A DNA stretch of 5,377 nucleotides from an uncultured Rhodopirellula sp. (GTDB lineage Bacteria; Planctomycetota; Planctomycetia; Pirellulales; Pirellulaceae), in contig CAJXTM010000343.1 of NCBI GenBank assembly GCA_913061385.1, positions 1 through 5,377 of the forward strand, given 5' to 3'. The translations under genes were made by a program, and so were the position numbers. Shown here piece by piece: positions 1-5,331 of this stretch (within the stretch, counting starts at the first letter, position 1; each line of letters opens with the position of its first letter). The notes beneath the pieces were generated by a model, which had not been told where the DNA came from, did not search any database, and saw only the letters and a list, made by a program, of their open reading frames with translations.

Positions 1-47
1 GAGATCAGCCTCGGTCTCGTGGGCTCGGAGATGTGTATAAGAGACAG
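1..47 (+). other. Nextera (Tn5) i7 sequencing adapter, left end - artefact
   Basis: This stretch is not genomic. Positions 29-47 are the 19-bp Tn5 mosaic end used in tagmentation. Positions 14-28 are the Nextera read-2 primer portion. Positions 6-13 are an 8-base index whose reverse complement is CGAGGCTG, which I recall as Nextera i7 index N710. Positions 1-5 match the end of the P7 tail. Positions 2-47 are exactly repeated in inverted orientation at the right end of the window. The biological sequence begins at 48. The identification rests on recognising the standard adapter; the repeat itself is seen directly. Confidence 0.97.
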
Positions 48-108
48 CAGTTGGTAGAGCACGGCCCTGAAAAGGCCGGTGTCGGCGGTTCGAGCCCGCC
101 CCTGACCA
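48..108 (+). tRNA. tRNA-Phe (anticodon GAA), 5'-truncated
   Basis: This is the 3' four-fifths of a phenylalanine tRNA. The D-loop remnant and 3' D-stem (CAGTTGGTAGAGC, 48-60) are followed by an anticodon stem CGGCC/GGCCG (62-66 with 74-78). The seven-base loop is CTGAAAA, with U33 at 68 and the anticodon GAA at 69-71. The variable loop is GTGTC (79-83). The T stem is GGCGG/CCGCC (84-88 with 96-100) around TTCGAGC. The 3' acceptor strand is CCTGACC (101-107) and the discriminator base is A108. The next bases are CT, so the terminal CCA is not encoded and would be added after transcription. The 5' acceptor strand and most of the 5' D-arm are missing only because the adapter junction at 47/48 cuts the gene, so this is not a natural pseudogene. 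Confidence 0.95.
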
Positions 109-133
109 CTTTCTTGCTAGCTCTTGGCTCACC

Positions 134-152
134 TCGGGGCGAGAAGCCCCGA
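134..152 (+). terminator. Stem-loop downstream of tRNA-Phe, possible terminator or 3' processing hairpin
   Basis: A perfect 7-bp stem (TCGGGGC, 134-140, with GCCCCGA, 146-152) closes a five-base GAGAA loop 26 nt after the tRNA. It is GC-rich and well placed to end the tRNA transcript. The bases directly after it are A-rich, and short T runs appear only at about 164-167 and 172-176. It is therefore not a textbook intrinsic terminator. Confidence 0.35.
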
Positions 153-578
153 AAAAGTCCGTGTTTTGCGGTTTTTCTGCCTGCATTGGGTTTCTCCCTG
201 CCTCAGCACGCGACGTTTCGATTCAACTAACGGAACTTTCCGCATCCCAAAAGGGCGTTTGATCGATGCTGTCTAGGAGCTTTTTAACAGTTTTTCTGGC
301 AATTTGGCGTTGAGAGCGGCGATCTCACGATCTCGCTCTACCCAACAAGCACCAGCATCAACTCCCAAAACAACATCGCCCAAGCTGCCCAAATCTATAG
401 ACGTTGATTGCTCTCTAATCGAACAAAACTTGGGGGCTTTGGAGAATTTTACAACCGTTCTTACCACGGTTTCGTCTTGGGTGGTGTCGATTTCAGACGC
501 GAAAGGCTTTAGCCTGTGTCGCAGCGGGTGATCATCCCCGCATCTTAAACTCAACTCACAGCTGCTATTGAGTGGACC
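153..578. other. Intergenic leader between tRNA-Phe and the symporter gene
   Basis: I see no convincing gene here. Open frames exist on both strands (for example 304-531 forward and the 273-570 part of a long reverse frame), but none has family motifs or a ribosome-binding site. Close to the symporter gene there are two small inverted repeats: AGGCT-TT-AGCCT at 504-515, and GCGGG (524-528) with CCCGC (537-541) around an 8-base loop containing TGATCA. These could form leader RNA structures or a protein-binding site upstream of the start at 579. No clear -35/-10 pair stands out. The start codon is preceded only by a weak GAGTGG (570-575). Confidence 0.4.
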
Positions 579-2420
579 ATGCCTACCCCACGTCTCGCAC
601 TTCTTTTGCTGGCCATTACTTGGCTTCCCCTTGGATCCCTCGCGGCCCAGACCAACGGGTCGACCACCCCGGATCAGCCCGTCGTCAACGAACCGGTCAA
701 CGAACCGGCCAACGAACCGGCCAACGAACCCGTTTCCGGGAATTCTTCGGATCAAGCTACTCCGCCGAGCTCAGACGAGGGCTTGCCGGAATCTCAGTCC
801 TCCGGGGCGATGGAAAATGCCGAAGAAGTCGAGGCGAGCGTAACAGCAAAAATCGACAAATTGTTTGGCGCTTGGGTCGTCGATCCTTTCGCTGCTGTCC
901 TGTTTTTTGATTTCTACACTGGTCCGCGTACTCAGGAAGTTACTGACGAACTCGGCAACACCGTGCTGGATGAAGCCGGAAAACCGGCGAAAGAGATAAT
1001 TCAGCAAGGTTGGTTGCGTACGAAGGACAACCCAGATGGAATCAGCATTCCATTTGTGGTCGTTTGGTTACTGGCGGGGGCGGTATTCCTGACCCTCAGA
1101 ATGGGCTTCATCAACATCCGTGCCTTCAAGCATGCGATTGATCTGACACGTGGTTTGTATGACAAACCAGGGGAGACTGGCGAAGTTTCTCACTTCCAGG
1201 CTTTATCGGCCGCTCTCTCAGCCACTGTCGGCCTTGGAAACATTGCTGGTGTTGCAATCGCAATCGGAACAGGTGGCCCCGGAGCCTGTCTTTGGATCAT
1301 CGCGATTGGACTTTTGGGGATGTCTGCCAAATTTGCCGAATGCACACTCGGGCAACTTTACCGGACCAAAGATGAGGACGGGCACGTCCTGGGTGGACCG
1401 ATGCGTTATCTGCAAACTGGTTTGACTGACATCAAGATGGCACCGCTAGGGAAATTCTTGGCAATCCTTTTCATGCTGCTCTGTGTCGGAGCCAGCTTTG
1501 GCGGTGGCAACGCTTTTCAAATTGGGCAGTCACTCGAGGCCATCCGTGGTGACGTCCCCATCTTACAAGATTTCCCCGTCATCTACGGCTTGATCATGGC
1601 TGCTTTGGTGGGCATCGTGATTGTTGGAGGAATGCGAAGCATTGGTGCAGTTGCGAGTAAAATTGTCCCTTTCATGTGCGGTGCCTACGTTCTTGCGGCC
1701 CTGTTCATTTTGGCAAATAACATCGCAGGCATCCCTGCCGCGATCAGCCTGATCTGGACAGAAGCCTTTGAACCCAATGCAATGTACGGAGGCTTTCTTG
1801 GTGTGCTTGTGATTGGTGTTAAACGCGCGGTATTCAGCAATGAGGCCGGCGTGGGTTCAGCAGCCATCGCCCACTCCGCCGCAAAAACAGATGAACCCGT
1901 CAGCGAAGGCATCGTTGCCTTACTGGAACCATTCATCGATACCGTGGTGGTTTGTACTATTACCGCTCTGGTCGTGATCGTTACCGGAGCCTACAACGCT
2001 CCCGAAATGGCAGAGGCGATTGCGAAAGACCAAGGAGCTAGGGTTACTCTGTTTGCATTCACCACCGGCGGCTATGACTGGTTCCGATACATTCTTTATG
2101 TTGCAGTTGTTCTGTTTGCCTACTCCACCTGTATCAGTTGGTCTTATTACGGTGAACGATGTTGGGTGCAACTGTTTGGAGCAAGACTGTCGATTGTCTA
2201 CAAAATCCTGTTCCTATGCTTCACCGTGTTAGGTTCAATTGTGACCTCCGGCAACATTCTCGCCTTCAGTGACCTGATGATCCTTGGAATGAGCTTCCCC
2301 AACTTGCTTGGTGTCTTCTTGTTAAGTGGAATCGTCAAGCGGGAACTGGATAAATATTGGGCGAAATACAAAGCTGGAGAGCTTGAAATTGTAGAAAACG
2401 GGGACGCGGGGGAAGCTTAG
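579..2420 (+). CDS. Sodium/alanine symporter, AGCS family, with secretory-type leader and extended N-terminus
   Basis: A 613-residue inner-membrane carrier of the alanine-or-glycine:cation symporter family (TC 2.A.25), predicted to import small neutral amino acids with Na+. The family core is clear: FLTLRMGFINIR (170-181), then SATVGLGNIAGVAIAIGTGG followed by PGACLWI (214-240), KRAVFSNEAGVGSAA (415-429) and SWSYYGERCW (520-529). About ten hydrophobic segments are visible, near 156-175, 213-248, 293-309, 333-350, 362-382, 404-413, 444-470, 502-519, 539-556 and 566-586. The N-terminus is unusual. Residues 4-22 look like a signal peptide, with possible cleavage after A22 or A23. A polar Pro/Asn/Glu/Ser linker follows (about 24-85) with four NEP repeats (36-51). 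After the first core helix region (about 92-113), a polar insert of about 40 residues (114-155) precedes SIPFVVVWLL. Typical members have about 450-550 residues. The ATG at 579 is chosen because it gives an intact leader peptide. A weak GAGTGG lies just upstream. The next gene starts 39 bp after the stop. The family call is firm; the exact substrate is inferred. Confidence 0.95.
   Translation: MPTPRLALLLLAITWLPLGSLAAQTNGSTTPDQPVVNEPVNEPANEPANEPVSGNSSDQATPPSSDEGLPESQSSGAMENAEEVEASVTAKIDKLFGAWVVDPFAAVLFFDFYTGPRTQEVTDELGNTVLDEAGKPAKEIIQQGWLRTKDNPDGISIPFVVVWLLAGAVFLTLRMGFINIRAFKHAIDLTRGLYDKPGETGEVSHFQALSAALSATVGLGNIAGVAIAIGTGGPGACLWIIAIGLLGMSAKFAECTLGQLYRTKDEDGHVLGGPMRYLQTGLTDIKMAPLGKFLAILFMLLCVGASFGGGNAFQIGQSLEAIRGDVPILQDFPVIYGLIMAALVGIVIVGGMRSIGAVASKIVPFMCGAYVLAALFILANNIAGIPAAISLIWTEAFEPNAMYGGFLGVLVIGVKRAVFSNEAGVGSAAIAHSAAKTDEPVSEGIVALLEPFIDTVVVCTITALVVIVTGAYNAPEMAEAIAKDQGARVTLFAFTTGGYDWFRYILYVAVVLFAYSTCISWSYYGERCWVQLFGARLSIVYKILFLCFTVLGSIVTSGNILAFSDLMILGMSFPNLLGVFLLSGIVKRELDKYWAKYKAGELEIVENGDAGEA
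684..731 (+). repeat. 12-bp in-frame tandem repeat, four copies, encoding (V/A)NEP
   Basis: Four contiguous 12-base units (684-695, 696-707, 708-719, 720-731) encode VNEP, VNEP, ANEP, ANEP at residues 36-51 of the symporter. AACGAACC is invariant. The first codon alternates GTC/GCC, and only the last proline codon changes from CCG to CCC. Near-identity at the DNA level indicates recent slippage or expansion in the flexible linker after the leader peptide. The unit length keeps the frame, so copy-number change would only lengthen or shorten the linker. Confidence 0.95.
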
Positions 2421-2459
2421 TTAGTCCCTGCAGATTCATCTCTTGCTGAAAGCACCTGT

Positions 2460-3737
2460 ATGACTCGCGTTTGCATCATCAATGCTGTCGGATTGACACC
2501 CGAACTGCTGAAACACGCCCCACGTATTTCAGCACTCGGTGAGTCACAGCCAATGCAGAGCCCAATGCCTGCCGTGACCTGCACATCCCAAGCAACTTTA
2601 CTAACGGGAAAATCACCCCGCGAGCACGGGATTGTGGGCAACGGATGGTACTTCCGTGAGACTCAGGAAATCCGTTTTTGGCAACAGGCCAACTCGCTGG
2701 TCTCGGGAGAAAAGTTCTATGAGGGAGTTGAAACCGCCAAAATGTTTTGGTGGTTCAATCAGTCTGCCCCTGTGAAGTACAGCGCGACGCCCAAACCACA
2801 TTACGGATGTGATGGCTCAAAAGTATTCGACATTCTCGATCACACGAACTGCGACCTGGTCAAGCGTCTCGGTCCATTCCCGTTTTTCTCATTTTGGGGG
2901 CCAAATGCTGGACTACCCAGCAGCAAATGGATTGCCGATGCGACCGCAATCGTGATGCGAGAAAATCGTCCCAAACTGACGATGTCCTACCTGCCGCATC
3001 TTGATTACGACTTTCAACGACTTCCGGAGCATGACCCCCAACGAGTCGCCGAACTAGATCAGTGCGCAGGCAGAATCATCGACGCAGCAAACGACATCGA
3101 TGCACAAGTCATCGTTGTTTCAGAGTATGGGTTGGTGCCGGTCCAGCGGCCTGTTCATCTAAATCGCTACCTTCGAGAAATGGGCTGGTTGACAGTCCGA
3201 CACGGCCCCTTTGGTGAAATGATGATGCCTGGTGAATCGGCTGCATTCGCAGTCGCCGACCACCAACTTGCACACGTCTATGTGCGCAATCCCGGCATGA
3301 TCGATGAGGTCGCCAAGGCCCTGCAATCCGTTCCCGGAGTTGCCCGTGTTGCCCGCCCCGTTGAACTTGAACTCGACCATCCCCGCAGTGGCGAACTGAT
3401 CGTACTTTCAGAACCAGATGCCTGGTTCACTTACTATTACTGGCTCGAAGATTCTCTGGCACCCGACTTTGCCCGAACGGTCGATATTCACCGTAAACCA
3501 GGCTACGACCCTTGTGAACTGTTCATGACGAGCAAAGTCAGGGCCATGTCGCGTCTGGCGCAAAAGAAGGTTGGAATGCGTTATAAGATGGATGTCATTC
3601 CGCTGGATGCCCAACTGGTACGCGGGAGCCATGGCTTGCACACCCCACCTGAAAAGGGACCTTTGATCGTGGGGCGTGGCGAACTTCCGGATGACATGCG
3701 GGATTTCAAGGCTTATGTCCAACACCTGCTGGCTTGA
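2460..3737 (+). CDS. Alkaline-phosphatase-superfamily protein, nucleotide pyrophosphatase/phosphodiesterase-like (PF01663 type)
   Basis: A 425-residue protein, predicted soluble, with no signal peptide or membrane segment. The N-terminal strand IINAVGLTPELL (7-17) occupies the place of the usual DG motif. PAVTCTSQATLLTG (37-50) aligns with the nucleotide pyrophosphatase/phosphodiesterase nucleophile motif (PTKTFPN..TLATG) and points to T40 as nucleophile. It is followed by SPREHGIVGNGWYF (52-65), which matches the family's 'P..HGI.GN'. Later blocks are YLPHLDYDFQR (177-187), VIVVSEYGL (217-225), AVADHQLAHVYV (264-275), DIHRKPGYDPCELF (342-355) and PLDAQLVRGSHG (381-392). Hydrolysis of a phosphodiester or pyrophosphate bond is the family role. 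The substrate is unknown, and several canonical metal ligands are replaced (see findings). I recall close relatives annotated simply as alkaline phosphatase or nucleotide pyrophosphatase, some beside ebo/edb-type clusters; no ebo genes are visible here. The ATG lies 39 bp after the symporter stop with no good Shine-Dalgarno, so translation may depend on cotranscription. Confidence 0.88.
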   Translation: MTRVCIINAVGLTPELLKHAPRISALGESQPMQSPMPAVTCTSQATLLTGKSPREHGIVGNGWYFRETQEIRFWQQANSLVSGEKFYEGVETAKMFWWFNQSAPVKYSATPKPHYGCDGSKVFDILDHTNCDLVKRLGPFPFFSFWGPNAGLPSSKWIADATAIVMRENRPKLTMSYLPHLDYDFQRLPEHDPQRVAELDQCAGRIIDAANDIDAQVIVVSEYGLVPVQRPVHLNRYLREMGWLTVRHGPFGEMMMPGESAAFAVADHQLAHVYVRNPGMIDEVAKALQSVPGVARVARPVELELDHPRSGELIVLSEPDAWFTYYYWLEDSLAPDFARTVDIHRKPGYDPCELFMTSKVRAMSRLAQKKVGMRYKMDVIPLDAQLVRGSHGLHTPPEKGPLIVGRGELPDDMRDFKAYVQHLLA

Positions 3738-3741
3738 ACGC

Positions 3742-3797
3742 AGCGATCAAAACCAGCGATCAAAACCAGCGATCAAAACCAGCGATCAAAACCAGCG
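3742..3797. repeat. 13-bp tandem repeat (AGCGATCAAAACC), four perfect copies plus 4 bases
   Basis: Perfect copies lie at 3742-3754, 3755-3767, 3768-3780 and 3781-3793, followed by a partial AGCG to 3797. The array starts 4 nt after the phosphodiesterase-like gene's TGA (3735-3737) and ends about 40 nt before the convergent dus stop (3839-3841). Each unit carries one GATC. The complete identity of the copies implies recent expansion. The unit is not a multiple of three, and the array is outside both genes. No strong hairpin or T tract is evident, so a terminator role is not supported. Confidence 0.97.
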
Positions 3798-3838
3798 CGG
3801 CGATATCGAGTCGCCACCCACACCTTGGACACATCTGC

Positions 3839-4879
3839 TCAGGAAGCCAATTCCGTCGCAACGGCATCGACTGGATCCGTACCGGGAAAATACTCGCGTA
3901 CGACACTGTAGAACTCTGCTGAACCTGAAACCTTTGCCACGTGCGTCCGAAAGAACCTCGCTCCACGTTTTCCCTGCGCATAACAGCAGGCGTACTTGCG
4001 CATCAGAATGGTCCCCTTTTCTTCTCCAAACCGATCGATCACCAGACGGTAGTGGTTCAACATCACGTCCCGCTGTTCATCCAATGTTGGCTCAGGGGGA
4101 ATTGCGTCACCTTTCAGTGCGGCGGCAGCCTGCGCGAATAACCATGGCCTTCCCAAGCATGCACGGGCGATCATCACGCCATCCACATCGTAATTCTGGA
4201 ATGCGGCTACGACCTTCTCGGCAGAATCAAGATCGCCGTTACCGATCAGAGGTATGTTTCGTAAGTGTTGCTTGATTTCACTGATCCGATCCCAGTCAGC
4301 GTGACCACGGAACATGTCATGAGCTGTCCTGCCGTGCACAGTCAATGCTGCCGCACCTGCCTCCTCCACCACCTTGGCAACTTGATTGCAATTGACCGAG
4401 TCGCGTGAACACCCCAGCCGAATTTTCGCCGTCACCGGTGTGGGTGAGCAGGCTTCCACCAATCGATGAATGATCTGAAACATGCGTTGAGGTTCACGTA
4501 GCAGATAACTTCCACTGTGGGCTTTTTCGGTCACCTGTTTGACAGGGCAACCAAAATTGATATCGACCACGCTGACCTGATATTCCTCGGTCAGTCGCCG
4601 GCCGACCTTGGCCATTGTTTCAGGATCGTTGTCCCAAATCTGAACTGCCAATGGCCGAGCTTCTTCAGCAACCCCCCACAAGCGGTCTGGATGCTCGGCC
4701 ACGTGCTCGTCCATCCAGACAAATCCTCTTGCATTCACCATTTCGGTCGCCAACAGCCCAACACCACCAAACTGTCGGACCACCTCTCGAAAAGCAGCAT
4801 TGGTAAACCCCGCCATCGGAGCTTGTAGAACGGGTGGATCAATAAGCAGATCACCAATACGCAAGGGCGGCACAATCAT
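3839..4879 (-). CDS. dus: tRNA-dihydrouridine synthase, DusB/NifR3-like
   Basis: A 346-residue FMN-dependent enzyme that reduces specific uridines in the D-loop of tRNAs to dihydrouridine, using NAD(P)H, in the cytoplasm. The TIM-barrel motifs appear in order: PPVLQAPMAGFTNAAFR (15-31), the substrate-side segment TEMVNARG (45-52), VVDINFGCPVKQV (104-116) with the expected catalytic Cys111, SGSYLLREP (122-130), TAKIRLG (150-156) with Lys152, LTVHGRTAHDMFRGHADW (179-196) with His182, and PLIGNGDL (210-217). VDGVMIARACLGRPWLF (232-248) forms the FMN-phosphate region. The C-terminal helical domain contains MRKYACCYAQGKRGARFFR (293-311). The length is slightly above the roughly 320 residues typical of DusB. 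The ATG (complement of 4877-4879) gives the standard short N-terminus before the first strand. The upstream Shine-Dalgarno is weak, and a 28-bp duplication lies immediately upstream. It is convergent with the phosphodiesterase-like gene. The subfamily (DusB) is inferred from overall resemblance. Confidence 0.95.
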   Translation of the reverse strand: MIVPPLRIGDLLIDPPVLQAPMAGFTNAAFREVVRQFGGVGLLATEMVNARGFVWMDEHVAEHPDRLWGVAEEARPLAVQIWDNDPETMAKVGRRLTEEYQVSVVDINFGCPVKQVTEKAHSGSYLLREPQRMFQIIHRLVEACSPTPVTAKIRLGCSRDSVNCNQVAKVVEEAGAAALTVHGRTAHDMFRGHADWDRISEIKQHLRNIPLIGNGDLDSAEKVVAAFQNYDVDGVMIARACLGRPWLFAQAAAALKGDAIPPEPTLDEQRDVMLNHYRLVIDRFGEEKGTILMRKYACCYAQGKRGARFFRTHVAKVSGSAEFYSVVREYFPGTDPVDAVATELAS

Positions 4880-4886
4880 TGGAACT

Positions 4887-4942
4887 CAATGAGAAAAGCA
4901 GAAACCAAAAACAGCAATGAGAAAAACAGAAACCAAAAACAG
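4887..4942. repeat. 28-bp tandem duplication directly upstream of dus
   Basis: Two adjacent 28-base units, 4887-4914 and 4915-4942, differ at a single base (G4898 versus A4926). The inner edge is 7 nt before the dus start codon. The two copies together therefore make up nearly the whole proximal 5' untranslated or promoter region on the reverse strand. The forward strand is A-rich, with only one T between 4891 and 4942; the reverse, dus-sense strand is correspondingly T-rich, with repeated TTTTT tracts. No -10/-35 pair or Shine-Dalgarno is obvious within the unit. Confidence 0.95.
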
Positions 4943-5230
4943 CTGCGATGAGAATCGGCGGCAAGCCGGCACCAGCAAGTCATAACGCTTCTGACCCTGC
5001 CATTCTTGTCGGACAACAACCAGCTGCCAACGGCAGCTGGCCGAAAACCAGTTTATTTCTGACAAGGCCAGCAAGAGCAATTTTGCCCAACTCGGCATGA
5101 CCCTGCAGCCCATTTCGCACTGAACGCCATCACAAAGAGTGAAATCCCGATCCCACCGAATCCGCGCTGCGATGTTTGACCAGCATCAGCATTGGGGGCA
5201 AAGCGAGCGTAAAAAACTCGAATGTAAAAC
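4943..5230. other. Intergenic region between dus and the truncated reverse-strand gene
   Basis: With the 28-bp duplication, this makes about 350 bp without a convincing gene. Two reverse-strand frames (4886-5113 and 5053-5277) are open, but they lack recognisable motifs and run into the repeat or overlap the neighbouring coding end in another frame. The one strong structural element is the hairpin at 5020-5040. A small CGGC-AA-GCCG inverted repeat lies at 4959-4968. The dus promoter, if separate, should lie here on the reverse strand, but I cannot place it. Confidence 0.5.
5020..5040 (-). terminator. Perfect 9-bp hairpin, possible terminator of the upstream reverse-strand gene
   Basis: CCAGCTGCC (5020-5028) and GGCAGCTGG (5032-5040) are exact inverted arms around a 3-base loop. 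Read on the reverse strand the stem is followed by TTGTTGTCC, a modest T-rich tail, and it lies about 190 nt after the stop codon of the reverse-strand gene at the right edge and about 140 nt before dus. The outer part of one arm (CTGGCC, 5037-5042) could instead pair with GGCCAG at 5066-5071, giving an alternative fold. The hairpin is seen directly; terminator or attenuator function is inferred. Confidence 0.45.
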
Positions 5231-5331
5231 TCAGCTATCACTGCTAAGCTCCATCCATTTCTCTTCGCACACGCCAAGATCCTGAGTGATTTCTGTCAAT
5301 TGCTGATGCAAGCGGACTGCCTCCTCTGGGT
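5231..5331 (-). CDS. C-terminal fragment of an unidentified protein, possibly an ABC-F ATPase (partial)
   Basis: Reading inward from the right adapter on the reverse strand, an open frame gives 32 residues and ends at TGA (complement of 5231-5233). It begins PEEAVRLHQQLTEITQDLG and ends EKWMELSSDS. The segment is strongly amphipathic and helical, and resembles the end of the C-terminal coiled-coil arm of ABC-F/Uup-type ATPases, which often finishes with a '..W.EL' pattern. That match is from memory and short. The rest of the gene lies beyond the cut at 5331/5332. The codon straddling the junction (5330-5332) takes its first base from the adapter and should not be translated. The gene is in the same orientation as dus. 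If the call is right, the complete protein would be a cytoplasmic translation-associated ATPase. Confidence 0.5.

Noticed and set aside
48..108. tRNA-Phe as a degraded integration-site remnant
   Set aside because: All stems present are intact; the missing 5' part coincides exactly with the adapter junction, and no integrase or duplicated tRNA end is seen.
33..230. Forward open frame of 65 codons over the left adapter and tRNA
   Set aside because: It starts inside the synthetic adapter and runs through the tRNA gene, so it is spurious.
231..242. Inverted repeat CGGAA-CT-TTCCG as an operator
   Set aside because: The arms are only 5 bp and it is far from any start codon; it is compatible with chance.
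304..531. Forward open frame of 75 codons in the leader
   Set aside because: There is no ribosome-binding site, motif or recognisable family, and the composition is low-complexity Ser/Thr.
3742..3797. Replication-origin 13-mers or a CRISPR array
   Set aside because: There are no DnaA boxes, AT-rich unwinding region or neighbouring replication genes, and the units are too short and contiguous, without spacers, for CRISPR.
3676..4275. Forward open frame of 199 codons across the 13-bp repeat and antisense to dus
   Set aside because: The frame overlaps the end of the phosphodiesterase-like gene and is then a shadow of the well-supported dus gene; its repeat translation (SDQNQ/KPAIKT) follows from the minisatellite.
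4886..5113. Reverse open frame of 75 codons upstream of dus
   Set aside because: No family motif is recognisable, it is rich in Trp/Cys, its end is formed by the 28-bp repeat, and the 5020-5040 hairpin lies within it.
5053..5277. Reverse open frame of 74 codons near the right end
   Set aside because: It overlaps in another frame the better-supported coding end at 5231-5331, has no ribosome-binding site and no recognisable domain.
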